DNA of 33,353 bases from Nymphaea colorata (GCF_008831285.2 NW_022205214.1:1-33353), one strand, 5' to 3'. Numbered from the stretch's first letter, positions 1 through 13,482 are shown. Program-made: numbers and translations. Notes: generated by a model not told the origin, from the letters alone.

Positions 1-18
1 TAGTATCAGGGAAGCGAG

Positions 19-545
19 GTGGGGGGATCCGCTCTGGCTGCTCCCTTCGGTATATTAAGGCATTTGTATACCTATCTCCATTGGGCAACTATAAGTCAAA
101 AGGCCCATGCTTGTACCTACGGGGTAGACTTAATTTGGACGTTGGGTGACTCTCAGAATGGTCATGCTAGCTTTAAGAGTGTTTGTGAAGCTTCTGAACA
201 TTGCTAATGCTAATTAATATATAAGTAAAGTAAAGTAAATCACCGCGCTTATAGGAAAGTATGAACTCTTTTATTGCGGCCTGCTTGCTCTATGATAGTC
301 ATTTTGGGATTGTCTTTCAGAAAAACAGGGTTTTGTTTTGAGTGCTTTCGAGCATATGTCCTATTTTCGACTTTTTGGCATCCTCAATTTTGTATAATAG
401 CAAACACCATCAAAGATAAAATGAAAATGGAAAGAGCTTTCGACTAAAAAGTATTTGATTTTTCCACCTGTTGCCCAGAAACCAACGCTTCCCTTCCAGA
501 ATCATCATTGATAATCATATTAGCCGATAATTCTATGAACTTTGC
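19..545 (+). repeat. Old copy of the long repeat (Cys-rich unit plus 275-bp unit)
   Basis: The first half (19-260) aligns with 14500-14770 and the second half (about 262-545) with 14771-15045, in the same order, at about 70-75% identity. The Cys-rich frame (SQKAHACTYGVD, LGDSQNGHASF) is open through TAA codons to a TGA near 268. It is clearly older than the two near-identical 275-bp copies. The window edge may cut off its left part. Confidence 0.6.
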
Positions 546-559
546 TGCCATCGTCAGTT

Positions 560-2239
560 TGAGTTTTTAAGTGGGATGAATATTGAGTTTAGGAAAGCAG
601 GAAGGGACTATCAAGTCTCTTCTCCCAATTTAGTTTTAAGACGATATAAAGACGATCGCACATGATAGCGGTCTGAAAGCCCGTTCGACACTACAGACAG
701 CTGTTTAAAAGGGGAGAAATTCACTCACAAAACTGTCCAAACACTTTTGATTGATCGGGGGAAGACTTATATCTCTTCCTCAAGCCGAAAGATATTGTTA
801 TCTTCCATACATATGGAATAAGTTCCCAACACGAATAAAGAAGCTAAGGGGAAGGGGGGAGGGACACAGTTCTTCCTTGAAGCTGGTTAAATTAGCCTCT
901 CCCATTCCGAGAGCGACGAATAGACAGAAACTTGAAAAAAGTTCTGACTGCCTACTGAAAAATTATGATACCAAAAATGTCTGAAAACACTACACCCTAA
1001 AGCTTCCATGAAGAGTCAGCAGAGACTGATAGTCTCGTCCCCAAACTAAGTATGACTGGCGAAAAATTGGCCTATTTCAGGAATCAACTTTCCTTATAAG
1101 TGAAGCCCACGTTTATTCTTTATAATCAATTAAGTAAAATGCTCAAAGCTGCTACAACATTTCTGAAGGCCAACTATAGTATAATCTTGAGAGCAGGATC
1201 AGGCCAACTTGGCTAATATGTTGCATCCGTTAATTACGTCAGAGATGGAGGAGAAATACACGTGGTCCACTTGTTTGAAAATAGAGGCTGGCCTTTAATT
1301 TCCCCAAGACCAAAATCGGAGTCACGTATCGATGTTCATGGTCGAAATTTAAATACAACAACATTATTCCACAAAGGTGGCGCCTCAAGGCTATAGGTCT
1401 GGCCCTGCCCTCCTGACATGTGTGCCCAAGAATCATGAAAAGAACTTGATCTCAATCCCATCAATCATTCTTAATTTTAAATGATAATAATGGTCTCCGT
1501 CCTGCATAGAGTGGAAACTACAAAAGGAAAAGAAAGAAAGGTCCAAAACACTCATTATCAGCATTTTTTATTAGGTCTACTTCTGTGTTTCGATAGTCTG
1601 AATATTATCTCCAAAGCGTTCATCAAATAAGCCCTGATAGAGATATCGATTTGGGAGCCCCCTTATTATGTTAGCTTCTCATTTAAAGTTCCTCAGTCTC
1701 CGATCAACCCCGAGATGACCATCAAAGCAGATATCACAGTAGCCTTGGACTTCTCTACAGCGTAAAAATCTATACTTAATATCGATGCAAGATCCTGAAT
1801 ACAAGTGGGATTTTCCAACACAGTGATCATATATCATAATGAAGCTGAAGAGTGTAGCTAATGGAACCAGGCTATCTTTGGTATTAATCGCTTATAGTTT
1901 ATATGATTCGTTGATACCATCCCAATATGTGACCCTGTTACTTAGTCTGGAATTGATTTAGCAGTATATGTGACTATGTTTTTTTTGTATTGATGAAGTA
2001 TAATTTGCAAAACCACTTACACCATATGGATTTAATCGAATTAGTATTAAATAAGAAATTTTAGCGAAAACCAGATGCTATAAATCGAGAAATTATCTGA
2101 AATATTGAATCCAGAATAGAAATCCAGTAATAGTTAAAGTAATCTAAGATAAAATTAAAATTATTCTTTTGACTTTATAAGTCTAGTTGGGTTTTATCTT
2201 TTGTCAATAAAATAAAGTTTAGCCCAAGAGTAGTAGCAG
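560..2239. other. 1.7-kb gene-poor region
   Basis: Base composition is slightly more GC-rich than the genic AT-rich spacers. Only short frames are visible, including stretches on both strands around 751-984 and 1239-1436, and none has a recognisable motif or a paralogue in the window. It looks like old non-coding or decayed sequence. The last ~150 bases should contain the promoter of the gene at 2240. Confidence 0.5.
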
Positions 2240-5200
2240 ATGAACGGGACTAGTCCTATTGAGTTTTTCAAGCGGTTTAAGATATAGCCTAACCTCTCCG
2301 TCAACTCTCTCGCCAACTACATCTTCATCTTTTCCCAAGGCAAGCTCAGTAGCAAAAACTTCAATGCCATCAAGGAGCTATTCTGCAAGTAGGTGGGAGT
2401 ATTTCCCAATATTGGGTATTCCTACTAAGATTATGAGTTCATCTAAACTGCAATCACAAACAAATCAAAGGAAAAACTAAAAACTGCATCGAATGGATTG
2501 ACAATATTTCTCGTCGGAGATCCTTAGAGCGTTTCGACGATATTAAGCGAAAAAACCTAAAGAATTCGCTCCAAGATATCAAATAGGTGCTGATGTGCGC
2601 TAACCTTAATGAGCAATAATAAGCAGATAAACTAAGAAGCCAATACGAAGTCATCAATAAATAAAATTTTACGATAGAAAAAGTTCTAAATGCAGCTTAA
2701 AGGCTATTTAAACTTGCCAAACTGATAATAAAGTCTTGAGAAACTATATTCGCCTTGGTAAAGAATCATATGAACGATCTTCCTATATCATGAAAGTTCG
2801 ATTCGAAGGCTGCATCAACATTCAAGAAAAAGATTATGAGAAATATCGGATGAAATTTGTGGAATATTTAGATAGAGAGTTAGTTATCAGCACTTGCTTA
2901 GTGCATTAGATACTGGTTGATCTGTAGATAGCATAAAGACTCCTCAAGAAGAAAGATATGGACAAGTTCAGCTAAACAACGCTGTTTCTTTATCAAAAGG
3001 AATCGCTGTTTTATAAGATTGTCAATAAAGGTTTGCTGAAATTCACATAAAAAACTTTCGGCTGGGAATCAATAGTGCTACCTGTCTGTTTTCTCTTCAA
3101 AGCCATAAAGTACTTATACGAAAAGCAAAAAAGCAGTAAATAAATGTGTTAGCTTTTCAAAAAGGTGAGCTATGGAGAGCTGGCAAGAAAAATGATGAAT
3201 AATTAAGAGAGATGAAGCAAATCATAAACTAGCAACACTAAAGCCCATATTATGAGTTAAAATCATTCACATCTACTTCCTTGGATAAAAGGCTCGTCTT
3301 TGAGAAATTTTTAGATCCAAATACCCCAGAAGATAACTGTATTATGAAATTCATACTAAAAAGCCTATTTAGTTCGACCAAATGCTTCAATTTCCTTTCC
3401 TATACCTAAGTTTAGTAATAATGCCGAAGGAGAGGGAAAATGGCATGTATGTAAATGAGGAAGAGGTCTTACTAAACGCATTACTAGTCGGAAGGCTCGT
3501 TTCAGTCAAAGAAATATCTTACAAATAGATTCAGAGCATAAGTCCTGCTCTTAGAAGAAAATTTTAGCCACATGCACATAAGAGTGTCCCTGTGATTTAA
3601 ATCGAAATTGGAACTTTCTAAAACGAACTCATGAGCTATAGTAAGGAAACAAGAGCGAAGATGACTCCAAGCAAAAGATACGTCTTTTAGAACTATCTAA
3701 TTGCTCTTGATATGATGAAAAGAGTCAAAAATTTCGATATAGGCTACTCGCTAAAAGCGTCAGGAAATTTAGAGGAGGCCTATAGATACAATATGAGGAA
3801 GATAATGTAGCTGAACCAGTAGATTGATTAGAAGAAATAAGCTCTCTAGCAACAGCAATAGCAATAGCAATAGAAGCAAGAGTAACTACAAAAGGAGCAG
3901 CTCTAAAGATATAAATAGCTTCACAATCGTTATTTCAAAATGTCAGAGACTTGTTGCGAGCTCAATCTTGAATAAGAAGCTGTCTTATTCGTTGAGAACT
4001 CAATTAAGGCCTATAAACTCGTTGAGAAAATAGATACCAATCGAACGTTCCGGGAACATCAATAATACCTCAACAGAATGTACGAAAGGTCAAGCTATAT
4101 GCTCAAACAGTTTAATAGGTTCCATGAAGCTACTTAAATTATTCGATCGGGAATCAAGGAACTCAATTTAAAAGCCGATTAAAATCCAGATATGAAGCAA
4201 GTCTGCTAGTTTTAAATCGCTGAAAGATAGATTCTCTTAGGAATCCTCTTTTTCAAAGAGGGACGTTTTACTGAAGCGCAAGAATGCCTTAAAAGCTCAT
4301 AAATTAGGATTAACAATGTTTACTAAGCTATAGGCTACGAAAAGTTGAAAAATGAAACATTTTACTTTGGGTTTATCTTTTACTTTTTCCAAAATTTCAT
4401 GTAAGAGAAGAAATGCACGAAAGAGCAATACTTTGCAGACCAACGCGCCAAAAATATATCTCAGGCTACACACATCTTCGGAGGAAGAGCCAAATTCGAT
4501 GCAGTAAAGACCAATTCAGAGGGGTTGTTGGCTGAAATGTAGACATTTATGGACGATAATAAAGACAAGATAGTTGAAAAAGATGGAAAATGGGTTTTTA
4601 GATAGACGATGCCAGTTGACGACCCTAGCACATAAGAGCCTGAGATTATTGTCATACCAATTTAGTAGAAAATGGAGGAATGTTTCAAGGACCATAGCCT
4701 GGTTAATTAGCTGAAGCCACAATGCAACGAGTTCTTTTCATAGTTTACCAACTGCATCACTGAGTATGAATAGGCAACTAAGACGCACGTAGCCCAAAAG
4801 TACAAAGAGCTAATCAACTTGATTCTCCAAAAGATGAAAGATAAAAACGCGTCAGGAAGCGCAGGCAATAGAAAGAAAGAAAGATACAAGAACTATAGGC
4901 TGAAATCATTAATTAAAAACTTGAAGAATGGCAAAAGTGTGATCCTGATACATAATACGATGAAAGCACGCTTGAGATAAAAATGAAAATCGATGAACTT
5001 ATCATTGAAGCAAAGTAAAAGCAAGCGAGGATTGTAAGCCAAGAAAATAGCACTAATCGTAAAATACTGTTAGAGCACTCTCGAAGTGTAGCCGTATCCA
5101 TTTAAAGTTATCTAAGGTAAAAGGAAAAATGGGGGTATTAAAATCCGACTTCAACAATTTTACACCATTATTAATAACTTTTTAACTGTTTCGAAGAGGC

Positions 5201-7144
5201 TTGGGATATAAACAAGCAGCAAGATACAATTAGCAAGGTGATTAGCCTCGTTGACAACAGGTATGATTTGATTGAGAAGCTGCTTTAGTCCTATCTATTA
5301 AGGATCAAGCTTTATTGTAAAATCGCAGATTATGACTTCATCGATAGCTTAAAAGGACTATCCGTCATCGTAATAAATGAAATTAAGCAAATCCAGAGGT
5401 AGTAATTATCCCAGTGCAGGGCTAGCTTCAAAGAAGCTTATGAAGCAATCGAAAGATACCAGAAAATGTTAAGCTCAAATGATAGGGTCTCCCATATTAG
5501 AAGAAAATCTTCCATAATCAAAAAGAAAAAAAGAAAGCTGATACCTCTGTAAAATTAAATCGTCATTAACAATAAACTAGAAAGACATTAAAGCAAAGTT
5601 AACTCCTATAAAGTTGAGTTCAAGCTATGGGAGCTCAAAATTAATCTGATGAATGCAAGACTTCCACAGGCCGAAAAATTCAGCGAGCAGAGCTTTTGTA
5701 ATGAATTAGTAACAGTTAGAAACTTAATTGATTCATTGGAGCCAGCATAGCGATCGATCTATATTTGCTTTTACCAATATAGGAAACTAAACAAAAAAGA
5801 CTAAATCTCAGGCCAATATAAACAAAAATGTTGAAAAAATGAAAATTGCCTTTCAAAGTGCAAAAGGCCTTCGTGAAGGTAAAAGATAGCTCTAAATTTT
5901 GACCAAAATTTACTTTATGTTCGTGAAGGAAAGCTATCCACTTGTTCAAGATCTTGATAGTGAGCTTTCAACTTATAGCTAAGACAAATGCCATCCTTAA
6001 TTTTGGAAAATATGCCTTATATAATCTCACATAATAAAGGAATAGTACTGGAAGAATTTGTACATAGCATAATGCTTGAGCTTTTTAGAATAAATCAAAG
6101 ATAGAAATCGACATTTCGAAAAAAAGCTTGAAACTTTAAACCAGTGGTGGGGCTCTGAGTCAAAAAGATATAGATCTACCCTAAAACGTCCGTTAAGTAT
6201 GAGCAAAAGTAAATTATATGACCAAGCTTATGCTGCCTTTGAGTCTCAGATTGATTTGTCTTATCAAAAGACTAAACTGTAAACCAATCGGGCTAATAAT
6301 ACACCAAATATTTCTAAAGTCGTTAAAAAACAGGTAGTTTAAATGTAATCATAAAACCAAATGAAGATGTAAAACAAGGAGATAAGATAGGGCAACTACC
6401 AGTGTCAGAGTCAATATTTTATTAGAAAAATTAGTCATAAGATTCAAACAGTAATAAAAGATTATAAAATACGCATAGGGTGTCAGACAATTTAATGTAA
6501 AATCAAATGGCTCAACTTTGGAGGCGTCTCTTAGACCTCCAGACCTAGTGAAGCATCAATCAGAAACAATATAGATAAACCCTTCTGATACTCAGCTCAA
6601 GCTTACTTCATTCTAAACAAGAAGTGACGAGAAAGGAGATGAAAATGAAGACAGCTTGGACTAGTTGCCTGATCATCTGTAAACAGAAAGCATCCATTAA
6701 AAGTGCCAAAAGTAGTCTGAATAGTATGAAAAATAGAAAGAACCTGCATAAAAATTCTAACAGTAGGTTGAAAAGACTTAGAAAAAGATTTAAACCCCCA
6801 ATAAATAATTGATCAGATCTTAGTCAAGTAAATCGTTTAGGTTACGGAAGCAAAAATCTAATTCGAATATATCTTTTGTTGATATAGGAGATTAGGGGCA
6901 ACTCTCAATCGCAAATCAGCCGAATTTATTGGAGAAAAGACTAATAAACCCCTAAAGATAGTTATCGATTAAAGGTCATCGAAAATCAAATACGATGGTA
7001 AATGTGATATCAATTGCCAGAAGAGGTGCGAATCCCGAAATCGGGCTTTAATCTAATCTCAGAAAGTAAGTTAATCGCAAACTTTCTAGTCAGGGTCTGT
7101 TAGATAAAGGAAAGAACGTATCTAGTAAGACTAAAAAAAGATGA
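2240..7144 (+). pseudogene. ADP-ribosyltransferase (R-S-E class) / TPR-like protein (copy 1), frame disrupted
   Basis: This is the paralogue of 22171-27090 and almost the same length (4,905 against 4,920 bp). ATG 2240 and YIFIF 31 residues later match copy 2. The ART elements are present: Arg in ELWRAG (about 3168), STS in FTSTSL (about 3262) and ExE in NEEEVLL (GAG-GAA-GAG, 3457-3465). Helical TPR-like sequence follows, with a CAR/TAR-rich tract at about 3850-3870, then an acidic Ser-rich C-terminal part to TGA 7142-7144. The coding path changes frame at least four times in the -1 direction (near 2542, 2731, 3162 and 3409). At each point the protein alignment with copy 2 is continuous, so introns do not explain them. 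Further changes near 4885, 5830 and 6560 could be introns or shifts. Either a pseudogene, or an intact gene in a sequence with missing bases. All catalytic elements survive. Confidence 0.78.
3850..3870 (+). repeat. CAR/TAR trinucleotide tract in copy 1 ADP-ribosyltransferase gene
   Basis: CAG/CAA and TAG codons alternate here in the coding frame. With TAG as Gln it is a poly-Gln run; with TAG as Glu it alternates Gln and Glu. In the wrong frame it gives a misleading Ser-Asn repeat. Confidence 0.7.
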
Positions 7145-8206
7145 TCCTTTATTTCATATATTAAATGTAAAGTTAGCTTTGCTGACTAGCTTTCTGGTTT
7201 TATAGCTCGATTGATTAATCCTTTAGAATTATAAAAAACTTTGACTTACACCTTAGAAATGAGAAACCATATATTTACTAGGCAATTAATCTTGTCTTAA
7301 GGAGAATAAATGCCTGATAATGTAGAAAACATTGTTCTTGCTCTTTTATATTTATCAGGATCAGGATGATATCAATTTTAAGTATCAATAATAATGCATT
7401 AATCGAATAATTCTTGAATGCTTATGATCAAATCTTAAAAGATTTACTTACCCTATCCTTATTCAATTCGATTAAATAAAAAGTTTGAAACAGGTAAAAG
7501 GGAAATTGAATAAATAATAAAAATTAAATGATTAATCAATTAATGAACAGCTGGAACAGAGGCAAGATTGTGGCCAATAATAACTAATAAGAATGAGAAT
7601 ACAAACCTAATAGAAATCATCTTATTCTCCATGTGTAACTCTATCCTTCGTAATGATCGTATATTGTAACAGTGATGGTTTTATTTATCCCTTCTATGTT
7701 AGCACCAATTAGCCTTTGATGGTTGAATTGGAAAGGATCATTCCAAGTTTTAAATAATCCCGAAATTGTATAAATAATAACTTTTGCTTCTCTGAAGAAA
7801 TTATATCAAAATTAGCCAAAATATTGAGGGTCCTAGACTGAAAGAGCCATTCGTAACGATCTTTTCATATCCCAATAAAGGGATAAGTAAATTTTGACGT
7901 TATTAATACTCTTCCAATTCAAAATTGCGTAGAAAAGGACTAAAAATAATAAAATTACCACCAGAAAAAATCATTGAATTATTCTTTTGAGATTATATGT
8001 TGACTGCATTCAAAAAGAATAGAATCATAATATATTTAGCCCAACTAAATTTTAATCAAATCACAGAAAACTGAAACTCAATTAGTAATTCGAAGGGCAT
8101 ATAGTACAAGGAGGAGCCTTATTTTTAATTTCGATATCAAAATTTAAAAATATATTTGAAAAGGAATTAAGAATTCTATAATTAATTCAAAACAATCGAA
8201 CAGAAA
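7145..8206. other. 1.06-kb AT-rich intergenic region
   Basis: It lies between the disrupted ADP-ribosyltransferase gene and the PAS/TmcB-like gene. It is AT-rich with many short frames and frequent TGA; no protein motif or RNA gene was recognised. It must carry the promoter of the PAS gene. Confidence 0.6.
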
Positions 8207-11200
8207 ATGAAAAATCAATATCAATCGTCTAAAACGAACGACTAAGTGTTCTAAAGAGCAAAGTCTAAAGAGCTTGAACACAACAAGAGCATTATTACAA
8301 GAATAAGGCCCATAATGGTGTCAAATTATATTTGGATCTTAATACTCAAATCCGCACTCCAAATTATTGGCATTCTAATTTCTTTTCACTACTTCATCTC
8401 GAACAGCAACGTTTCAAATTATTATACTGATATCATCAATTCCTTCGTCGTCAATTTTTTGACAGTTGATAAATAGTAAATACTTATAACTTACTTATTG
8501 ATTTCTTCGGTTATTATCATCATCAATATCACCTCTTTCAGCTTATTCCAATAAGAAAGATCAAAGGTCATCATGTTTATTAATCAGTAGCTCAACAGCC
8601 TTATTCTTCCTCTTATGTAGATCAATATCGTGGTCTCAGCACTTTTACTACTCAATAAGGATAGCTTGATAAATCTAAAGCTATTTTGCTTAATGATTTC
8701 TCTCCTTATTGCAGGATTTGTGGACACCTTCATGCAGTGCACCAGCAGGCCTTCAGATTTGATGCATTCATACAAGCCCATCTTCATCTCTTACTTGAGA
8801 GCAGCCATTTCGCTCGTACTCATTATAAGCATCCTCAGTTACGTCTTTTCCTTGACCCGCTTTCTCATAGTCATACCAGCAGTACCCCTGCTGATCATTA
8901 CAACCTCACTCTACATGAAGTTCGGATATAGAACTTACCGTCATATGGCCTCCAAGACTATCCTCTTGCTTGTTGTCGTTTTCTTCCAAAGTATATGCAT
9001 GACAATCATCATCTTCTAGCTTATCGGCAGCTCCACTTTTAACTTGGTATTTACACTTATCACCGTATTTTCTACTATCAGTTTAATGGTGAAAAATAAA
9101 AACCAACTAAGCTTCAACCCGACCAGCTTCGAACTCGACGATATTGAAATTCTTATCTCCAGCTTTCAGAATCTAGTCGATAATTGTAAAAATGATGAAA
9201 GATCTTTTCTGGTTGGGTTATTACAAATGCATCAGTCTTCTCAATGTTAAAACATTTATTGCTATTCTCACAAATAATCAGTCTATTGCACAACGGTCTA
9301 AGGTGATGTAAACACCAAAAGCACAGCAAGATATGATTCGGTCTTTCGCTACTTAATAAAGTGTTTTTTATAGAAGTTAGCTACAAAGCAAGCTCCAAAC
9401 GCTGAGATTTTGCTTAGTTACTGTGAGTTTGCTTACTATTAAATGAAGAATATTCTACCGCTTGCTGTCCATCTCCAAAGGCTAGAAGCAATGAATCTTT
9501 CGATCTACGAACAAGCAAGGCTTCACCAGCTAAAAAGAGGGTTGAAAGAGGATATGCGTAATGTGAATCATGTGAACCTGAACAGCACTCTTCCTTTTGA
9601 GAAAGTGATTGATTATGACGAGATCAGCAGTAAGATCACCAAAGTTAGCTTTGAGGTAATCCAGCAGAATATCACTCTCTGGAATCAACTGGATGAACCC
9701 AAAGTGTGCATGCAGGAGATACTATAGGGTGTGAAAGAGATTGAAGAAAACCATAGGAAGCTCAGGGGGTATTGGCAAAGTCTAGAGAAGCACTTCACTG
9801 TATGGCCAAAGCTGCGCCAACTCTTCGCCTTCTCCACCCTTTACCTCGAAAATAGCTTTAGGAAGGATAAAAGCATCCGGAAGCTGCAGCAGATTCTCTT
9901 AGGGGGATAAACACAGGGGGAACCAAACAATTAAGAAAAGTCTTCTAAAACGCTCATTTCAGAGGAAGACGTTTTCGGGGAGGATTCGCTCATCATCCAC
10001 GCTTTTCTTTCCTGCGATAGATTGCTTATCAAGCGGTGTAGCAAGTCCATCGAGCACATCTTGGGGTACTCCCGCGATGAGGTAGAACAGTGCTAGCTGG
10101 AGTTGGTGATGCCATCCTTCTTCAGGGAACATCACCGTGGGAAATTTGCACACTGGATGGAGCAGGGCTTCGTCAACCTTGACAGGTTCGAGGAAGGCGT
10201 CTCCATTTTCTGCATCGACAAGAACCACCACCTTCGCAGCGTTACCAAGACCTTCAAGCTTTACGTCAACGACCGAAGCTAAGTTGAGTTCGTCTGCCTT
10301 CTAAAGTACTAAAAGAAGAAGGAGATTTCAGCTATATGTAATCAATCTTGGTAAATCACTGAGGCTTCAAGGTAATTTTTAGAATGCTTCAAAATCATGC
10401 CTCAAGCTTCCGCTTAGAAATTAAACCTCTCTAAATTGATTAAAAACTTTACAAGCCTTTCTAATGAGTTTGCTTCCTTAGCAGATAAAAAAAGCCTCAA
10501 TACATGTCTTATGATCGGCAATTAGCAATTTAAAGTTAGCCTATCTAAGATTAACTTTGGTAAAGAACAGTATCAGGTGAAACTTTAGGCTTGTTATGAC
10601 AAAGAGATTAATCAAAAAAACAACCTCAGTTATTCAACGGAGGATATTATTCCCAGTGAGTTCAACACCAAGGGAGTTCTTAATCAATAAAGCGTAAATC
10701 AGATGAAAATGGGAAATATCTTTATGAAATAGTAGTCATACACTCCCAACTAAAGCATGAAAGAGATGAGGTGTATAAAGTACTCCTTGCATTGCTTTTT
10801 TGCAGTTTTGATCACTTTTTTCTTTGTGATGATGATGATTTCCAACAATAACTACCTTCAACTGTAACACTACATCCAAGAGTATGAAACCTTGCTGCAG
10901 ACTTCAAAGGACCCTTATCTCCTTGGAATCAGGTATCACCTCATTCATTCAAAAATTAGCTCTGATGAATAGGCTATTCAACAAATAACCGACAGGTTTT
11001 TAGAATAAATTCAAGGGAGTCTCTTTAAAGATTCTATTTTCTAATAGTAATTTGTCTAGAAATATATTCCTTAGGAAACATTTCAAGAGTTTAACAGCAC
11101 TGGAAGTGAGTTGCCTTCTACTACTTCTATAGACACTTTGTATATGATAGCCTCAGCAATCACATCCTTAAGAAATCAATCAAGAGACTTTAGCAGTTTG

Positions 11201-12409
11201 GATTATTCAATCTTTAATCAACTCTTAGTTCCTTCATATTTCATAATCGCTAACACAGCGAAGGACAATATCTACAGCACATATACTCAGTTGTACTCAA
11301 ACATCTCAGTCCCTAACTTAATCCTTTTGTATTTCCAGAGCGCCCTTTTCTTCCTGGTTCTCATTCTGCTGATCTATAATTTCGCTACTCTTTGCAAAAA
11401 GCTTAGAGAAGTTTTTAAGATTATTGTTAATGTTGACTACAGCGAGCTCTAGGCCATCAAGAGGTACTGGTATGACCTTGAATACAGATGTGCCCAATTT
11501 GAACCAACAAGCATCGTTCATAAAAAGGATGTCATTTACGCTAAGAACACCTCATTTAAAAGATAAGTTTAATATGGAAAAAAGCTCAAGACATCATAAC
11601 GATGGGTCTTTGCAACAGCTGTTTTTTCGCTTTCAATCAAATTTTTCATCACAGCTGCTCTTTAGATATATATCTCATCTCAAATCGCAAGCCTGTAGAA
11701 CTTTGGAGATATTAGTCAGCCATTTTATGACTTTTATCCTTCCAATACAGCTGCTGGATACGGGTTAGTTAAAAGATATTGTGATAAGTATGCCTTCAAT
11801 AGGGCATAGCCAGTTTATGGAGTTTATGAGAAGATCCTTTAAGATATATAGCAGATAGTAAACTACCCATATATGGCGAATTCTTTGAAAGAAGACTCTC
11901 CTTTTTTCAGTGCCCTGAAGGACTACTATTTCGGAAACCCGTGCAAGATGTATCCAGATACTTTAGAAATGTTTAATATAACAGTCGCGTAATGTATCAT
12001 CGAAGGAAAGTTATCAGAAGGGATTATTTCTTTTCAGATAAGGCATCAGAAGACAATTGTAGACTATCTTAAAGGAAATATTGAATTAGCTGAGGGCGAA
12101 ATTGCTTACCTTGCTAAATGGATGATACTGGTCGATAAGTTCCTAGAGGATATTGTGACTATCTGGGCTGACTAGTTCCAGTCTCGAACTGAAGAGGTAA
12201 GAGTCACTTCGATCTTCCTGTACATTTTTATGTCTTGTCTAATTGTTATCGTCCATTACGTGGTCGCCCATAGGAGTTTTATAAAAAAGTTGGCTGATAA
12301 CTTTGAACACTATACAAAGATCTATAGCCTTTTGATGACCTTTAATACTATCGAAAAAAATAAGATTGTAAAAAGCTAACTCATAAGTCTAGGCTTCATC
12401 AGGCTATGA
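8207..12409 (+). CDS. PAS-domain multipass membrane protein, TmcB-like (copy 1)
   Basis: One uninterrupted frame of 1,400 codons runs from ATG 8207 to TGA 12407-12409, with many TAA/TAG sense codons, no introns and no in-frame TGA. Residues about 36-295 contain 7-8 hydrophobic helices (for example LKLFCLMISLLIAGFVDTF). Then comes a cytosolic Cys/His-containing helical region (NIYCYSHK; VLPLAVHL-like core ILPLAVHLQRLE near 420). A PAS domain lies at about 594-705 (IIHAFLSCDRLLIKRC, LELVMPSFFREHH, VSIFCIDKN). A membrane helix near 863-880 leads to a large loop, further helices near 1043-1060 and 1133-1155, a second loop and a last helix near 1336-1356. This matches the ciliate TmcB-like PAS family, named after Dictyostelium tiny macrocysts B; ligand and function are unknown. 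It follows the ADP-ribosyltransferase gene on the same strand after a 1.06-kb gap. Confidence 0.9.
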
Positions 12410-12569
12410 GGTTGATAATATTTTTACTTATTAATAACAATTTTGCTTTTAAAAATTCTCTACAAGTTACACAATAGATCCATGGCTAAAGATGATAATA
12501 AAATGATGACAGATATTTTCTTAATAATAATAGATGGCAAGCTATTTACCTTAAATAGCCCACGGGAAG

Positions 12570-13160
12570 GAGGCTTATGATTATAGTAGCCGGTATTTGA
12601 TTCAGGAGATAAAGAGGATGGTGATCAATAGCTTTCCGAACTCCAGGCAGGAGACCCAAGTAGCATTCACAAACTGTTTTTATGTAAGTTTATGCTAACT
12701 TAAGCGAGAAGCAATATTACTGCCTCAGGAGTCCTTAGTTTTAGTTCCTCGAATTGGAGCAGTCTCACCCACCTAAGCTTAAGTAAAGCTTTTTCCAAGT
12801 AGTTTCCAATAAGATCGGCAATATCGGATGCAAGTATTTGTCTCGTGTCACCCTAAACGCCCTCTAACTTCTTGCGTTAGGTAGAAACCGAGTGACAAAG
12901 ATGATAATGTGATCGGAAGCGAAGGAGTCCTCCATCTTTCCAAGGCCCAGTTCAAACCAATGACTGAAGGAGTAGCTCTATGTTTCCGATTGATTATGAA
13001 GGTAACAACAAAATTAAGTATGATGGATGCCGCTGGATCTCAAAATTTCACTGGGGAAACATTAGCAGAATTTAAATATGTCATCCTTTCTTTAATTAGA
13101 ACAAAACCAAATTCCTTTTTCGGAGATGGTAAGACTGGTGATGTTTGAGGGAAAGACAGC
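12570..13160 (+). pseudogene. Leucine-rich-repeat protein remnant
   Basis: Three neighbouring stretches fit the ribonuclease-inhibitor/RanGAP-type repeat (L-x-L-x-x-N-x-I-x-x-x-G-x-x-x-L). They are NKIGNIGCKYLSRVTLNALE (about 12810-12870), IGSEGVLHLSKAQF (from 12912) and NKIKYDGCRWISKF (about 13004). They lie in three successive frames (1, 0, 2). An upstream piece, EAYDYSSRYLIQEIKRMV (from 12570), is in frame 0. A GTAAGT...AG segment near 12684 could be a 25-nt intron. The later two frame changes are both -1 and are not clearly introns. I read it as a decayed or mis-assembled LRR gene; an intact multi-intron gene is possible. No N- or C-terminal partner domain is seen. Confidence 0.5.
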
Positions 13161-13164
13161 AGTT

Positions 13165-13453
13165 TACTTTTTCCTGAGTAATAAATGACTAATTGAGGAA
13201 GGACATTGAATGAAGGGCAGGAAAACTCAAAAGTAAGACGATTTATTAGGGAAAAATATAAGCAGGACAACTGTGATATTTGAGAAATTAATAGTAATCG
13301 GCAAGCCTGAGTATTTTTAGACTACTTTGTGAAAATTTCCTCAAATGAAGATGCTCATTTATTCGCTACAGGACCTTTTGATGGTTTCTCTCCAATAATC
13401 CTAATTTAGAGAGATTTTAGTTCAGCCATGAAGAAGCGATAGACTATAAGTTA
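13165..13453. other. Intergenic sequence, no gene seen
   Basis: This is AT-rich sequence between the leucine-rich-repeat remnant and the microsatellite. Short open stretches occur but none carries a recognisable motif. Confidence 0.5.
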
Positions 13454-13482
13454 GATATTGATATTATATTGATATTGATATT
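13454..13482 (+). repeat. GATATT microsatellite
   Basis: Four GATATT units and one shortened ATATT unit stand directly at the left boundary of repeat copy 1. Confidence 0.8.

Noticed and set aside
3824-4033. Ser-Asn repeat ORF
   Set aside because: This is the wrong frame of the CAR/TAR tract inside the ART copy 1 gene; the coding frame is fixed by similarity to copy 2.
11424-11768. Plus-strand 114-residue ORF
   Set aside because: It is an alternate frame inside the intact PAS/TmcB-like gene, whose own frame is fixed by its paralogue.
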